Origin: Occultella glacieicola | Lineage (GTDB): Bacteria; Actinomycetota; Actinomycetes; Actinomycetales; Beutenbergiaceae | Length of the DNA stretch: 64,000 nucleotides | Direction of reading: 5' to 3' | Assembly (NCBI RefSeq): GCF_004353825.1 | Contig: NZ_SMNA01000002.1 | Span: 186,001 to 250,000 of the forward strand | Part shown: piece by piece, positions 18,673-26,118 of the stretch | Layout: each line of letters begins with the position of its first letter | How positions within the stretch are numbered: position 1 is the stretch's first letter | Program-made: the position numbers and the translations under genes | Notes under the pieces: model-generated | What the model was told of the DNA's origin: nothing | Databases searched by the model: none | The model's input: the letters and a program-made list of their open reading frames with translations, nothing else

Positions 18673-19673
18673 TCGCCGACGGAGGCGTCCGTGGCCCGGA
18701 TGACCTCGGCAAGGCGGGTGAGTTCGGCGGCGTAGTCGCCGTAGGTGTGCACCCAGTAGGCGGGCCAGGTGGTGGTCTGTCCTGCGGCGAAGGCGGCGAT
18801 CTCGGCCGAGATCGGCGCCTCGGCGAGGATCTCCTCGTTACCGGGGTGGTTGCGGTCGTCGAAGAGGATCAGGTCCGGCTGGTACCGGTCGGCGGTCTCC
18901 ATGCTGAGCGTCTCCCAGTACGGGAAGTCGGGGTCGGGCGTGTCCGGGACGATGACGTCGAGGCCCCAGCGCTGGAAGTCGAGCAGTTCGGGTGCGTAGG
19001 CGGGTACCGCGATCGCATAGTTGGTGTCCCAGGGGCTGATCGCGAGTGCGCTGACGCCCGGGTTCTCCTCGTTGGCGGCCTCGAAGTCGGTGACGGCCGC
19101 CTCGAACGTGGTGCGCGACTGCGCGATGGCCTCGGGATCCGCGCCTAGTGAGGCAGCGAGGTCGGCGTAGCCCTCGATCAGAGAGACGATCGAGTCACCC
19201 TGGCTCGCGCCGACGACTGGGGCGAGGTCGGCGAGCCTGCGACTGGTGTCCTCGACGCCGGCCTCGAAACCGCTGTAGGCCTCCTCGACCGGCCACCAGT
19301 CGCCGACGATCAGGTCCGGGGCGAGTTCGGCGGCCGCCGCGACGTCGATCTTGCCCCACTCCTGCCCGATTACCTCGATGCCGGTGAAGTCCGCACCCTG
19401 CAGGCCCACGTCCTCGGCGATCGGGGAGCTCGCCCAGATCGCGACCGGCGTGATCCCGAACTCCATGAGCACCTTCGCGGCATACGCTTCGGCGATGATG
19501 CGCTCCGGCACCTCGTCCGCAGTGTAGGTCTGGCCGTCACCGGAGACATAGGACCATTCGGGTTCGGCGGACGGGCCGTCGGGCTCGGCCTCGGACGGCC
19601 CGGCACAACCGGCGACAGTCACGGCGAGAACGGCGGAGATGAGCGTTGCGGCGACGCGGGCACGACCAGGCAC
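18669..19673 (-). CDS. Iron-siderophore-binding lipoprotein
   Basis: A 334-residue class III (FepB/FhuD-type) binding protein. The signal peptide ends in VTVAGC with Cys23 as lipid anchor. The two lobes are visible as VPERIIAEAYAAKVLMEFGITPV and LAPDLIVGDWWP, with a helical linker between. It captures ferric siderophore outside the cell and passes it to the FecCD permeases. GTG 19673 has GGAG about ten bases upstream, only about fifteen bases below an IdeR-type iron box, so the operon is probably repressed by iron. Confidence 0.9.
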   Translation of the reverse strand: MPGRARVAATLISAVLAVTVAGCAGPSEAEPDGPSAEPEWSYVSGDGQTYTADEVPERIIAEAYAAKVLMEFGITPVAIWASSPIAEDVGLQGADFTGIEVIGQEWGKIDVAAAAELAPDLIVGDWWPVEEAYSGFEAGVEDTSRRLADLAPVVGASQGDSIVSLIEGYADLAASLGADPEAIAQSRTTFEAAVTDFEAANEENPGVSALAISPWDTNYAIAVPAYAPELLDFQRWGLDVIVPDTPDPDFPYWETLSMETADRYQPDLILFDDRNHPGNEEILAEAPISAEIAAFAAGQTTTWPAYWVHTYGDYAAELTRLAEVIRATDASVGE

Positions 19674-19687
19674 GGAGGACTCCAGAG

Positions 19688-19706
19688 TTAGGTAAGGTTT
19701 ATCTAA
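19688..19706 (-). promoter_or_regulatory. Iron box (IdeR/DtxR-family operator) of the siderophore operon
   Basis: The 19-mer TTAGGTAAGGTTTATCTAA resembles the actinobacterial IdeR/DmdR consensus TTAGGTTAGGCTAACCTAA. The symmetry extends outward to perfect 7-bp arms GAGTTAG (19685-19691) and CTAACTC (19703-19709). It lies just upstream of the binding-protein GTG. DtxR-type repressors bind such sites with Fe(II). The IdeR gene is not in the window. Confidence 0.85.
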
Positions 19707-19743
19707 CTCGACGTAGAGTAGCGGCTGCGCGCGGTCCCGAGGA

Positions 19744-20622
19744 TCACCGGGCCGAGACGTCCGCGGACGCTCGCCTGCGCCGGAAGAGTCCGGGTCGCGT
19801 GGTCGCCAGCGCCGCGACGAGTGTGATGCCGACGGCGAAGGGCACGATCCCGAGCGCGAGCACGGTCATGGCCGGGCTGCCACCGAACTCGACGACGTCG
19901 TGGGTGAGCAGCAGTTGCGAGACGGTCTGGAATGCGGCGTGGAAGCCGACCGAGGTCCACACCGACCCGGTCACCAGCCGCAGGTAGCCCAGACCGATCC
20001 CCATCCCGACGAACAAGGAGAGGTCGGCGACACCGGTGAATCCGCGCAGCACGACCGCGAACGCGGCGAACAGCGTGGCCTGGACCAGGATGATCCACCA
20101 GCCCCGGAGTCGCTCCTCGAGCACGCTCGTCACGTAGCCGCGGAAGACCAGTTCCTCCGGTATCGCCTCGCTGAAGAGCACGGCGGCGGCGGTGAGCCCG
20201 ATGACCGTGGCGACCTCGCCGGGCGATCCGCGCAGCGCCAGCGTCGTTCCGGTCAGCGCCAGGATGGCGAGCACCACCGCGGCCGGCAGGAGCCAGGCGA
20301 GCACACCGGTGGTGAACGCTCGCCAGCCGTCGCGCGGCCCGGTGATCCCGAGATCGGAGAGGGGGCGTCGGTCCACCCGGCGTGCGAGGATGGCGACGAG
20401 CGCGAACATCGCGGCGGACAGGGCGATCCCGCCGAGGGTACGCACGGCGAGCGTGCGCACCTCGGTCGGCTCGCCGTCGGCCGCGGTCGCCACGAGCAGC
20501 AGGAGGCCGCCGGCCAGCAGTCCGACGGCGATCGCGAGCCGGGCGAGGAAGCTCACCGGGCCGGCGACCCCGGCCGGGGAGGCCTTCGTGTTCGTGTTGG
20601 TGTTCGTCCGGTCGGTGCTCAT
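19744..20622 (-). CDS. CPBP-family intramembrane metalloprotease
   Basis: A 292-residue membrane protein with about eight hydrophobic segments. It has the CPBP (CAAX protease, Abi) motifs: AIPEELVFRG (EExxxR) and GFHAAF with a metal-binding His. An N-terminal NTNTNT run precedes the first membrane segment. Such proteins are prenyl-protein-protease-like or bacteriocin-immunity-like; the substrate is unknown. ATG 20622 overlaps the upstream gene by ATGA. It is the last gene of a TetR / GH-A-like / CPBP operon. Confidence 0.88.
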   Translation of the reverse strand: MSTDRTNTNTNTKASPAGVAGPVSFLARLAIAVGLLAGGLLLLVATAADGEPTEVRTLAVRTLGGIALSAAMFALVAILARRVDRRPLSDLGITGPRDGWRAFTTGVLAWLLPAAVVLAILALTGTTLALRGSPGEVATVIGLTAAAVLFSEAIPEELVFRGYVTSVLEERLRGWWIILVQATLFAAFAVVLRGFTGVADLSLFVGMGIGLGYLRLVTGSVWTSVGFHAAFQTVSQLLLTHDVVEFGGSPAMTVLALGIVPFAVGITLVAALATTRPGLFRRRRASADVSAR

Positions 20623-21665
20623 GCTGGACTCACTTCGTCGGTGCGCGTGTTCGCGTGATGGCCGCTGCCCCCGTACCGGCGGGCGATGGTGGCGAACGCC
20701 GCCTTCGGTTGCCAGGAGTCCCCGATCGGTGCGACCACGCCGTAACTCGCGGCGTCGAGGTCTCGGCCGGGCTCGTCGGAGCGGGGCAGCGCGGGCTCGC
20801 TGAAACCCCACACGAAGGTTCCGTCCACGCCGGCGGCAGAGAAGATCTCGAACAGTTCGTCGAGGTAGTCGGCCTGGACCCGCTCGTCCCGCACGAGCGA
20901 GGTGGGCACCCGCATCCCACCCTCACCCGGGAGCAGCACGTTCGCCGCATCCGATGCCCGCTCGGCTGCGCCGACGTAGGCGCAGGTCCCGAACTCGAAC
21001 ACGTACACGGGCCGCCCGGCCCGGCGGTGGGTCCGGACGGCGTGGCGCATGTCTCCGGGGAACCGCCAGGCGTTCGAGGAGTCCCGGTACGCGTCGAGCC
21101 CGACCACGTCGAACCTCGACCAGTCCGGGCGCTCCCAGTCACCGGCACCGTAACTGATCGGCCCGGCGAACCGGTCCCGGGCGACGGTCACGAGCCGGGC
21201 GAGGAATCGGCGAAGTCGCCAGTTGATCAGGGGTAGGGCGAGGGAGAGGAACGGGAGCATCAGTCCGCGTCGGACGAAGGTCGAGCCTGGCACGAAACCG
21301 GTGGCGGACAGGCTCAGTTCGCAGCCGAGGTTCAGGCTCACGTCGCCGTGCGCGGTCCGCAGCACCTCGGCGCGCTCGGCCACTGCCGCCAGGTTCTGCG
21401 CGACCACGTCCGGGGCGACATCGAAGACCCGCGGCTGGATCCAGACGCTGAGACCCTCCTCGCGCGCAATCGTGGCAGTTCCGAGGAGCCGGTCGATGTC
21501 GGTGGCCATCACGAGCACGGTGTCGCAGCCGAGCCCGTCCCGGATGGCCCGCATGTCCCGGCGAACCCGCTCGGTTCGCCAATGCGGGTTGGACTCGAAG
21601 TCGCGCTCGTACAGCACACCGGCGTCGTAGCCGATGCCCTGCACTCCGAACGCCCGCTCACCCAT
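20619..21665 (-). CDS. Clan GH-A-like TIM-barrel protein (glycosidase-like, cytoplasmic)
   Basis: This 348-residue protein looks like a clan GH-A (beta/alpha)8 hydrolase. It begins GVQGIGYDAGVLYE, has strands DTVLVMATD and LSVWIQPRVFD, a putative acid/base Glu116 in LGCELSL (strand 4) and a putative nucleophile Glu224 in VYVFEFGT (strand 7), then GTFVWGFSEPAL. There is no signal peptide. I cannot name a family with confidence. ATG 21665 overlaps the TetR stop by eight bases and the gene ends in an ATGA overlap with the CPBP gene, so all three are co-translated. Confidence 0.6.
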   Translation of the reverse strand: MGERAFGVQGIGYDAGVLYERDFESNPHWRTERVRRDMRAIRDGLGCDTVLVMATDIDRLLGTATIAREEGLSVWIQPRVFDVAPDVVAQNLAAVAERAEVLRTAHGDVSLNLGCELSLSATGFVPGSTFVRRGLMLPFLSLALPLINWRLRRFLARLVTVARDRFAGPISYGAGDWERPDWSRFDVVGLDAYRDSSNAWRFPGDMRHAVRTHRRAGRPVYVFEFGTCAYVGAAERASDAANVLLPGEGGMRVPTSLVRDERVQADYLDELFEIFSAAGVDGTFVWGFSEPALPRSDEPGRDLDAASYGVVAPIGDSWQPKAAFATIARRYGGSGHHANTRTDEVSPA

Positions 21666-22284
21666 CCGGCCGGTATCCCAGCCCCGCGAGCAACATCGGG
21701 ACCAGGTGGTCGCCGTAGGTGTCGAGGTCGGTGCGCGCATCCATCTGGGAGCGGGTGAGCCCGCCGTCGAGCGCGTGGATCAGGGTGGTCCTGGCGACGG
21801 TCAGGTCGACGTCGCAGAACTGCCCGGAGGCGATGCCGTCGGAGATGATCCCCTCGAGCAGCGCCGTCTCGGGCTCGCTCTCGGCGAGGTAGAGGGGGGT
21901 GCCGTCGGCGTCGCGGTGGGAGATCGCGATCTCGACGGCGGCGATCGTCTCCTCACGGTGGTCCCGGACGAACGCCAGGTACGCGCGCAGGTACGCGGCG
22001 AGGCGGGCTGCGGGGTCGGCGCCGGTGCGTGCGGCCGCGCCGGTCGCCGCGTCCATCCGCGCGAAGACGTCGTTCACCACGAAGAGGAGCAGGTTCTCCT
22101 TGCTCGCGAAGTGATAGCTGATGATGCTCTTCGCGATGCCGGCGCGGGACGCGATCTGCGCGAGCGAGGCGCGGTGGTACCCGACCTCGTTCACGGTCTC
22201 GATCGCGGCGGTCATGATCTGTGCGCGCCGCGCCGCCTCGATGAAGCTCGCAGATTGACCGATCGTGCGATTTTCTGCCCGCAT
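21658..22284 (-). CDS. TetR-family transcriptional regulator
   Basis: A 208-residue TetR protein. The HTH (about residues 20-65) reads IMTAAIETVNEVGYHRASLAQIA, given here as NEVGYHRASLAQIA, then GIAKSIISYHFASKENLL. The C-terminal ligand domain is typical in size. ATG 22284 has TAGATT six bases upstream, so the message is probably leaderless. A palindrome CGATCG with flanking symmetry next to that -10 suggests autorepression. It leads the operon with the GH-A-like and CPBP genes. Confidence 0.92.
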   Translation of the reverse strand: MRAENRTIGQSASFIEAARRAQIMTAAIETVNEVGYHRASLAQIASRAGIAKSIISYHFASKENLLLFVVNDVFARMDAATGAAARTGADPAARLAAYLRAYLAFVRDHREETIAAVEIAISHRDADGTPLYLAESEPETALLEGIISDGIASGQFCDVDLTVARTTLIHALDGGLTRSQMDARTDLDTYGDHLVPMLLAGLGYRPDG

Positions 22285-22290
22285 GGTCTA

Positions 22291-22311
22291 AATCTAGAAC
22301 GATCGGTCAGG
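22291..22311 (-). promoter_or_regulatory. Leaderless promoter and candidate TetR operator
   Basis: Read on the minus strand, TGACCGATCGTTCTAGATT runs into six bases and then the TetR ATG. TAGATT is a plausible -10 and the near-palindrome ACCGATCGTT overlaps its upstream side, a usual place for TetR autorepression. Assignment rests on position and symmetry only. Confidence 0.5.
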
Positions 22312-22386
22312 TTTCGACAACCCTCGACCGCGCGTCCAGTGGACGCGTGACCCGCTCGCCGCACGGTGGCCCGGCGGCGGCCGGGG

Positions 22387-22752
22387 TCACCAGTTCGCGG
22401 CGCTGGTGAGGCAGAACGGGTGGCCGGCCGGGTCCAGCAGTACCCGCCAGGTCTCCCCCGGCTGCTCGGCCGGCACGGTGGCGCCGAGTTCCACGCATCG
22501 CGCCTCGGTCTCGCCGATGTCCTCGCAGGCGAGGTCGAAGTGGAACTGCTTGCTGCCGTTCGGGTTCGGCCAGGCCGGCGGCACGTAGCCCTCCACGCGC
22601 CCGAGCCCGATCATGGCGCCGGGTCCGGCGATCATGGCGTACTCGTCCTCGACGACCAGGGCCTCGGACTCGAGGAGGTCGGACCAGAAGGTCGCGAGCT
22701 GGCGCACGTCGGCGCAGTCGAGGGTGATCATCTTCAGCGTGGGTGCGGGCAT
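22387..22752 (-). CDS. VOC (glyoxalase-like) family protein
   Basis: A 121-residue two-module beta-alpha-beta-beta-beta protein of the vicinal oxygen chelate superfamily. It begins TLKMITLDCADVRQLATFWSDLL in two pieces (TLKMITLDCADV; LATFWSDLL) and has KQFHFDLACEDI and LLDPAGHPFCL, all typical of glyoxalase-like actinobacterial proteins. I chose ATG 22752 because the family starts there; a GTG at 22803 would add 17 residues. The substrate cannot be read from the sequence. It stands alone downstream of the DUF1697 gene. Confidence 0.82.
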   Translation of the reverse strand: MPAPTLKMITLDCADVRQLATFWSDLLESEALVVEDEYAMIAGPGAMIGLGRVEGYVPPAWPNPNGSKQFHFDLACEDIGETEARCVELGATVPAEQPGETWRVLLDPAGHPFCLTSAANW

Positions 22753-22821
22753 GCACACCATCGTGTCGCACCCGGGGGCGGGCCGATAGAAGAAATCCGA
22801 CACGGCCGGACGGCGGGCCGG

Positions 22822-23370
22822 TCAGATCAACTTGCGCAGCGTCCGGAGGTTGCGTGTGGTCAGGATCGAGCGGTACCGCGCCCGGGACGTCAGCTTCGCG
22901 AACGCCGTGTCCGTGCTGGAGCCCTTGGGCGCCTCCCAGTACACGACCCCGTCCCCCGGCCGCACCTGCTCCACGGCGGGATCGACGCCGTCGGCCAGGC
23001 CGCCCACCTCGGCGAGCGCGGGCGCGTCGGCGCAGAACATCACGTAGGGATGGTGGGTCTCCTCGTCGGTGTCGAACGGGTAGTCCGCGACGATCGCGGC
23101 GATCCGCTCGACGGTGAGGACCTGGACCCAGGCCTCGTACCCGAACGCGGTCCGCAGTGCCGCCTCGATGACCGGTCGCAGCTGCGCCGCGGAGCGGTCG
23201 GACGTGACCAGGGCGTTGCCGCTCGCGAGCACGGTGCGCACCTCGGTGAGACCGGCCTCCTCGAGGACCTTCCGGAGGTCGGCCATCGTGATGTTGATGC
23301 CGCCGACGTTCACCCCACGGAGCAGTACGACGTATCGGGCGGGGTGCGACTCGGTCGGCTTCGCTGGCAT
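22822..23370 (-). CDS. DUF1697 family protein
   Basis: A 182-residue protein with all family hallmarks: YVVLLRGVNVGGINITMADL, VRTVLASGNALV, HHPYVMFCADAPA and the C-terminal LTSRARYRSILTTRN followed by TLRKLI. The function is unknown. ATG 23370 has TAGGGT six bases upstream, consistent with a leaderless message. It is probably transcribed on its own or with the VOC gene 70 bp downstream. Confidence 0.9.
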   Translation of the reverse strand: MPAKPTESHPARYVVLLRGVNVGGINITMADLRKVLEEAGLTEVRTVLASGNALVTSDRSAAQLRPVIEAALRTAFGYEAWVQVLTVERIAAIVADYPFDTDEETHHPYVMFCADAPALAEVGGLADGVDPAVEQVRPGDGVVYWEAPKGSSTDTAFAKLTSRARYRSILTTRNLRTLRKLI

Positions 23371-23535
23371 ACGAGGACCCTACGGCCGCTCGGCTCGGGC
23401 CCGGAAGCCCGCGCGGGCACCGCGGCCGGATCGTTCAGGAATAAAGCAGTGACCGCCCCCCGGTCCGGGTGGTTACCTATCGGGGTCGCTCCATCGGGCG
23501 ACATCCACCACCACCACCCACAGTGAGGTTTCACC

Positions 23536-23748
23536 ATGCACCCGTTGACCGTCTACGACGCCCACCACCTCGAGCAGGCACAGCTGCGCAACGAGGTCGA
23601 ACATCGCCGGAAACTCAGGCAGCACCTGTTCGATCGCATCACGCGAAGCAACCAGATCACCGCTCGGGGCGGCCGGAGGACCGGCCGTCCTTCTTCTTTG
23701 TCCGGCTCGAACGAGCCCGCCTCCCGCGACTTCATCAAGGCCAGCTGA
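23536..23748 (+). CDS. Small hypothetical protein (70 aa)
   Basis: A short charged protein starting MHPLTVYDAHHLEQAQLRNE with an amphipathic, Arg/His/Glu-rich helix, then a Gly/Arg/Ser-rich tail. Support for a real gene: a GTGAGG ribosome-site-like sequence before the ATG, a TACCTAT patch about 65 bases upstream, and a strong terminator 75 bp past the stop. I cannot name it. The reverse strand here shows only shadow frames. Confidence 0.5.
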   Translation: MHPLTVYDAHHLEQAQLRNEVEHRRKLRQHLFDRITRSNQITARGGRRTGRPSSLSGSNEPASRDFIKAS

Positions 23749-23822
23749 CCGCCGGCCGAGACGGGCGCGTGGTGGTGGTCGCCTCGCCCGATCGAAGGGG
23801 ACGGACCGGTCCCCGACCGACC

Positions 23823-23859
23823 AGAGGACCCGGTGGCACTCGGTGCCACTGGGTCCTCT
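23823..23859. terminator. Bidirectional intrinsic terminator
   Basis: A 16-bp hairpin (AGAGGACCCGGTGGCA pairs with TGCCACTGGGTCCTCT, one G-T wobble) with a 5-base loop. It lies between two convergent genes and can end transcription from both sides. Confidence 0.88.
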
Positions 23860-23876
23860 TCGATTCCCCTGGCGCC

Positions 23877-24452
23877 TCAGCCCGCGCGGCGCTCCGGTGC
23901 ACGCCAGGCCGGATCCCGACCGATGAATCCGAGCATCCGGTCCTGCACGCTGGCGTCGTCCGGCACCGGGACGCGCGGACCGAACTGTCCGCTCGCGCGC
24001 ATGACCTCCTCCATCGGCTCGCCGGCGGCCAGCCCGGCGGCGCACCGCTGCGGGTCCAGCCGGTCATCCTGACCCGTCGCCCGCGCCAGGTCCCAGGTAT
24101 GCATGAACACATCGCCGGTGTAGAGCCGGTCGATGACGTCCGCCGCCTCCATCTCACCGAAGTTCGGGTTGCGCACCACCGCTCGGCTCCGCACCGGGTC
24201 ATCGAGCAGGGACTGGACGCCGTCGGAGTGGGCCCGCCAGGCCGCGACCGGGTCGTCCGCCACCGGGGGCACCTGGGCGACCTCGAAGCCCAGCACCTGC
24301 GGAAGCCACTCGATCAGGTGGGCGACCACGTCCCGGGCCGTCCACTCCGGAACCGGCGACTGATCGGCCCATCGATCCGGATCGGCACCCTCCACCCGCG
24401 CCGTGAACCCTGCGGCGACCTCCCGGTACTCCGTTGCCGGATCCGCACTCAT
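23877..24452 (-). CDS. TIGR03086-family (DinB/MDMPI-like) metal-binding protein
   Basis: A 191-residue helical-bundle protein. PVPEWTARDVVAHLIEWLPQ and GDVFMHTWDLARATGQ supply the conserved His residues of the mycothiol-dependent maleylpyruvate isomerase-like (DinB_2) fold. In actinobacteria this family is often controlled by small repressors, and its promoter here is well formed: TTGACA-N17-TTCAAT with two matching palindromes. The function is not known beyond likely metal binding and possible mycothiol chemistry. Confidence 0.85.
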   Translation of the reverse strand: MSADPATEYREVAAGFTARVEGADPDRWADQSPVPEWTARDVVAHLIEWLPQVLGFEVAQVPPVADDPVAAWRAHSDGVQSLLDDPVRSRAVVRNPNFGEMEAADVIDRLYTGDVFMHTWDLARATGQDDRLDPQRCAAGLAAGEPMEEVMRASGQFGPRVPVPDDASVQDRMLGFIGRDPAWRAPERRAG

Positions 24453-24491
24453 CTCGTTGCCCCACTTCCCTCGTCGTTCTCGGCACTTTAA

Positions 24492-24552
24492 TCAACCGTT
24501 CGGTTGACTACATTGAAGCGCCGGCCGACTTCGTTGTCAACCCTTTGATTGA
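24492..24552 (-). promoter_or_regulatory. Sigma70-like promoter with two TCAACC-N4-GRTTGA operators
   Basis: On the minus strand TTGACA (24540-24535), 17 bases and TTCAAT (24517-24512) form a promoter for the TIGR03086 gene. TCAACCCTTTGATTGA (24537-24552) covers the -35. TCAACCGTTCGGTTGA (24492-24507) covers the expected start of transcription. Both share TCAACC-N4-GRTTGA and are 45 bp apart centre to centre. Two dimers of one repressor could bind. No candidate repressor gene is adjacent. Confidence 0.65.
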
Positions 24553-24607
24553 CTACGTTCGCGCGGGTGTCGGCTGCCCTGTCGGGCGCTCGGACTACGC
24601 TGGCCCG

Positions 24608-25261
24608 GTGAGCACCACCGCAAAGACCGCCGGCTCCGACGCGATCGTCTGGATCGACTGCGAGATGACCGGCCTTGACCTGTCCAAGGACGCGCTCGTC
24701 GAGATCGCCGTCATCGTGACCGACTCCGAGCTGCACGCGCTCGACCCCGGCCTCGACCTCGTGATCAAGCCGCCGACCGAGTCCCTGGTGGACATGAACG
24801 AGGTGGTGGTCGAGATGCACACCTCGTCCGGCCTGCTCGACGAGCTCGACACCGGCATCACGCTCGCCGAGGCCGAGGAGCGGGTGCTCGCCTACATCCG
24901 ACGGTTCGTTCCGGACACGGCCAGAGCGCCGCTCGCCGGCAACTCGGTGGGCACCGACCGCGGCTTCCTCGAACGGGACATGCCGGCGCTCACCGAGTTC
25001 CTGCACTACCGGATCATCGATGTCTCCTCGATCAAGGAGCTGGCCCGCCGCTGGTACCCGCGCGCCTACTTCAACGCGCCGAAGAAGGCCGGCGGCCACC
25101 GGGCCCTCGCGGACATCGCCGAGAGCATCGACGAGCTGCGCTACTACCGGGCCGTCCTGTTCCCGGACGGCTCCGGGCCGGACTCGGCGACCAGCAGGAA
25201 GGTGGCCGCGATGATCGCGTCGGCACCGACGGTCGCGGCGGCGCCGACCTCCGCGACCTGA
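24608..25261 (+). CDS. orn: Oligoribonuclease (DEDDh 3'-5' exoribonuclease)
   Basis: Orn degrades 2-5-base RNA oligomers and pGpG. The 217-residue protein has the first DEDD motif in IVWIDCEMTGLDL, Asp in GNSVGTDRGFLERDMP, and KAGGHRALADIAESI with the catalytic His and last Asp. It also has the family signature YPRAYFNAPKK. GTG 24608 has TACGCT six bases upstream (leaderless pattern), so I reject the upstream in-frame Met. A short Ala/Thr-rich tail follows the catalytic domain. Confidence 0.95.
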   Translation: MSTTAKTAGSDAIVWIDCEMTGLDLSKDALVEIAVIVTDSELHALDPGLDLVIKPPTESLVDMNEVVVEMHTSSGLLDELDTGITLAEAEERVLAYIRRFVPDTARAPLAGNSVGTDRGFLERDMPALTEFLHYRIIDVSSIKELARRWYPRAYFNAPKKAGGHRALADIAESIDELRYYRAVLFPDGSGPDSATSRKVAAMIASAPTVAAAPTSAT

Positions 25262-25352
25262 CCTCCGCCGTCGGGCATCCGGCGGTGGCGCAACCACCCC
25301 CGGAACTTCGCTATGATTGGCAATCGCGACCGCGCGTGCGCGGTGCGACATG

Positions 25353-25428
25353 GTGGGTATAGCTCAGTCGGTAGAGCGCCTGGTTGTGGTCCAGGAGGCC
25401 GCGGGTTCAAGCCCCGTTACTCACCCCA
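25353..25428 (+). tRNA. tRNA-His (anticodon GTG)
   Basis: Acceptor arms GTGGGTA and TACTCAC pair, the anticodon stem CCTGG/CCAGG encloses TTGTGGT (anticodon GTG), the T arm has GTTCAAGCC, and CCA is encoded. The base before the start is G and faces the C at position 73, giving the G-1:C73 identity pair of tRNA-His. Confidence 0.96.
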
Positions 25429-25440
25429 GACGAACGAATG

Positions 25441-25472
25441 AGTCGGCCCACCCGGTCCAGGGTGGGCCGACT
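25441..25472. terminator. Intrinsic terminator after tRNA-His
   Basis: A perfect 13-bp hairpin (AGTCGGCCCACCC / GGGTGGGCCGACT) with a 6-base loop lies 13 bases after the tRNA and 14 bases from the stop of the convergent DUF1269 gene. It can serve both. Confidence 0.88.
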
Positions 25473-25485
25473 TCGTCGTCGGGAC

Positions 25486-25971
25486 TCAGGCGTCGAACGC
25501 CTGGCGGAGCTCCGCGGCCTCGGCGGCGACCAGGTTCGTCGCGATCAGCGTGGCCTCGTGACCGCGGAAGCGTTCCGCCATCCGGTCGAGGTCGCGGTCG
25601 CTGGTGACCACGAACAGCGCCGAGTTGCCCGGTCCGACCTCCTTGCCGATCCGCTCGAGCTGTTCGCGGGTGATGCCCACGTTGTTCATGCGCTTGTTCA
25701 ACAGCGAGATGGCCGCGCCGGCGGCGGCTCCGATGAGCGGGAGGAAGAACAGCGCCCCGAACAGGACACCCCAGAACGCACCCCACCCCGCGGCGCGCGC
25801 GTCGTCACGGTGTTCGTACTTGACGTCGGGACGATCGGCATCGGCGGGCCAGGTGAGGACGGCGTGGTCCTCCACCTTGACGAGGCCCTCGCTGCGGACC
25901 TGCTTGAGGGTGTCCGCGGCCCGATCGGCGCCGTCGATCGAATCGAACTTCCATGCGGTGAAGGTGGTCAC
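25486..25971 (-). CDS. DUF1269 family membrane protein
   Basis: A 161-residue protein with an N-terminal ferredoxin-like half (AWKFDSIDGADRAADTL), a central Gly/Ala-rich hydrophobic stretch (GAFWGVLFGALFFLPLIGAA) and a C-terminal half with SALFVVTSDRDLDRM and EATLIATNL. This is the DUF1269 pattern, often linked to stress but of unknown role. The start is GTG 25971 with a GAGAGGA sequence upstream. Confidence 0.85.
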   Translation of the reverse strand: MTTFTAWKFDSIDGADRAADTLKQVRSEGLVKVEDHAVLTWPADADRPDVKYEHRDDARAAGWGAFWGVLFGALFFLPLIGAAAGAAISLLNKRMNNVGITREQLERIGKEVGPGNSALFVVTSDRDLDRMAERFRGHEATLIATNLVAAEAAELRQAFDA

Positions 25972-26118
25972 GCGTCTGTGTCCTCTCGGGGTCGCACTGA
26001 AGTGACCAGTATCACGGTCGCACCCCGACGCCGCTAGGGCATCGGCGGCGGACCACCCGAATCGGATGAGCCCGCCGTCCGGGGGTCGGCCGGCGCCGCA
26101 CCGGCGGCGAGTGGGTCC

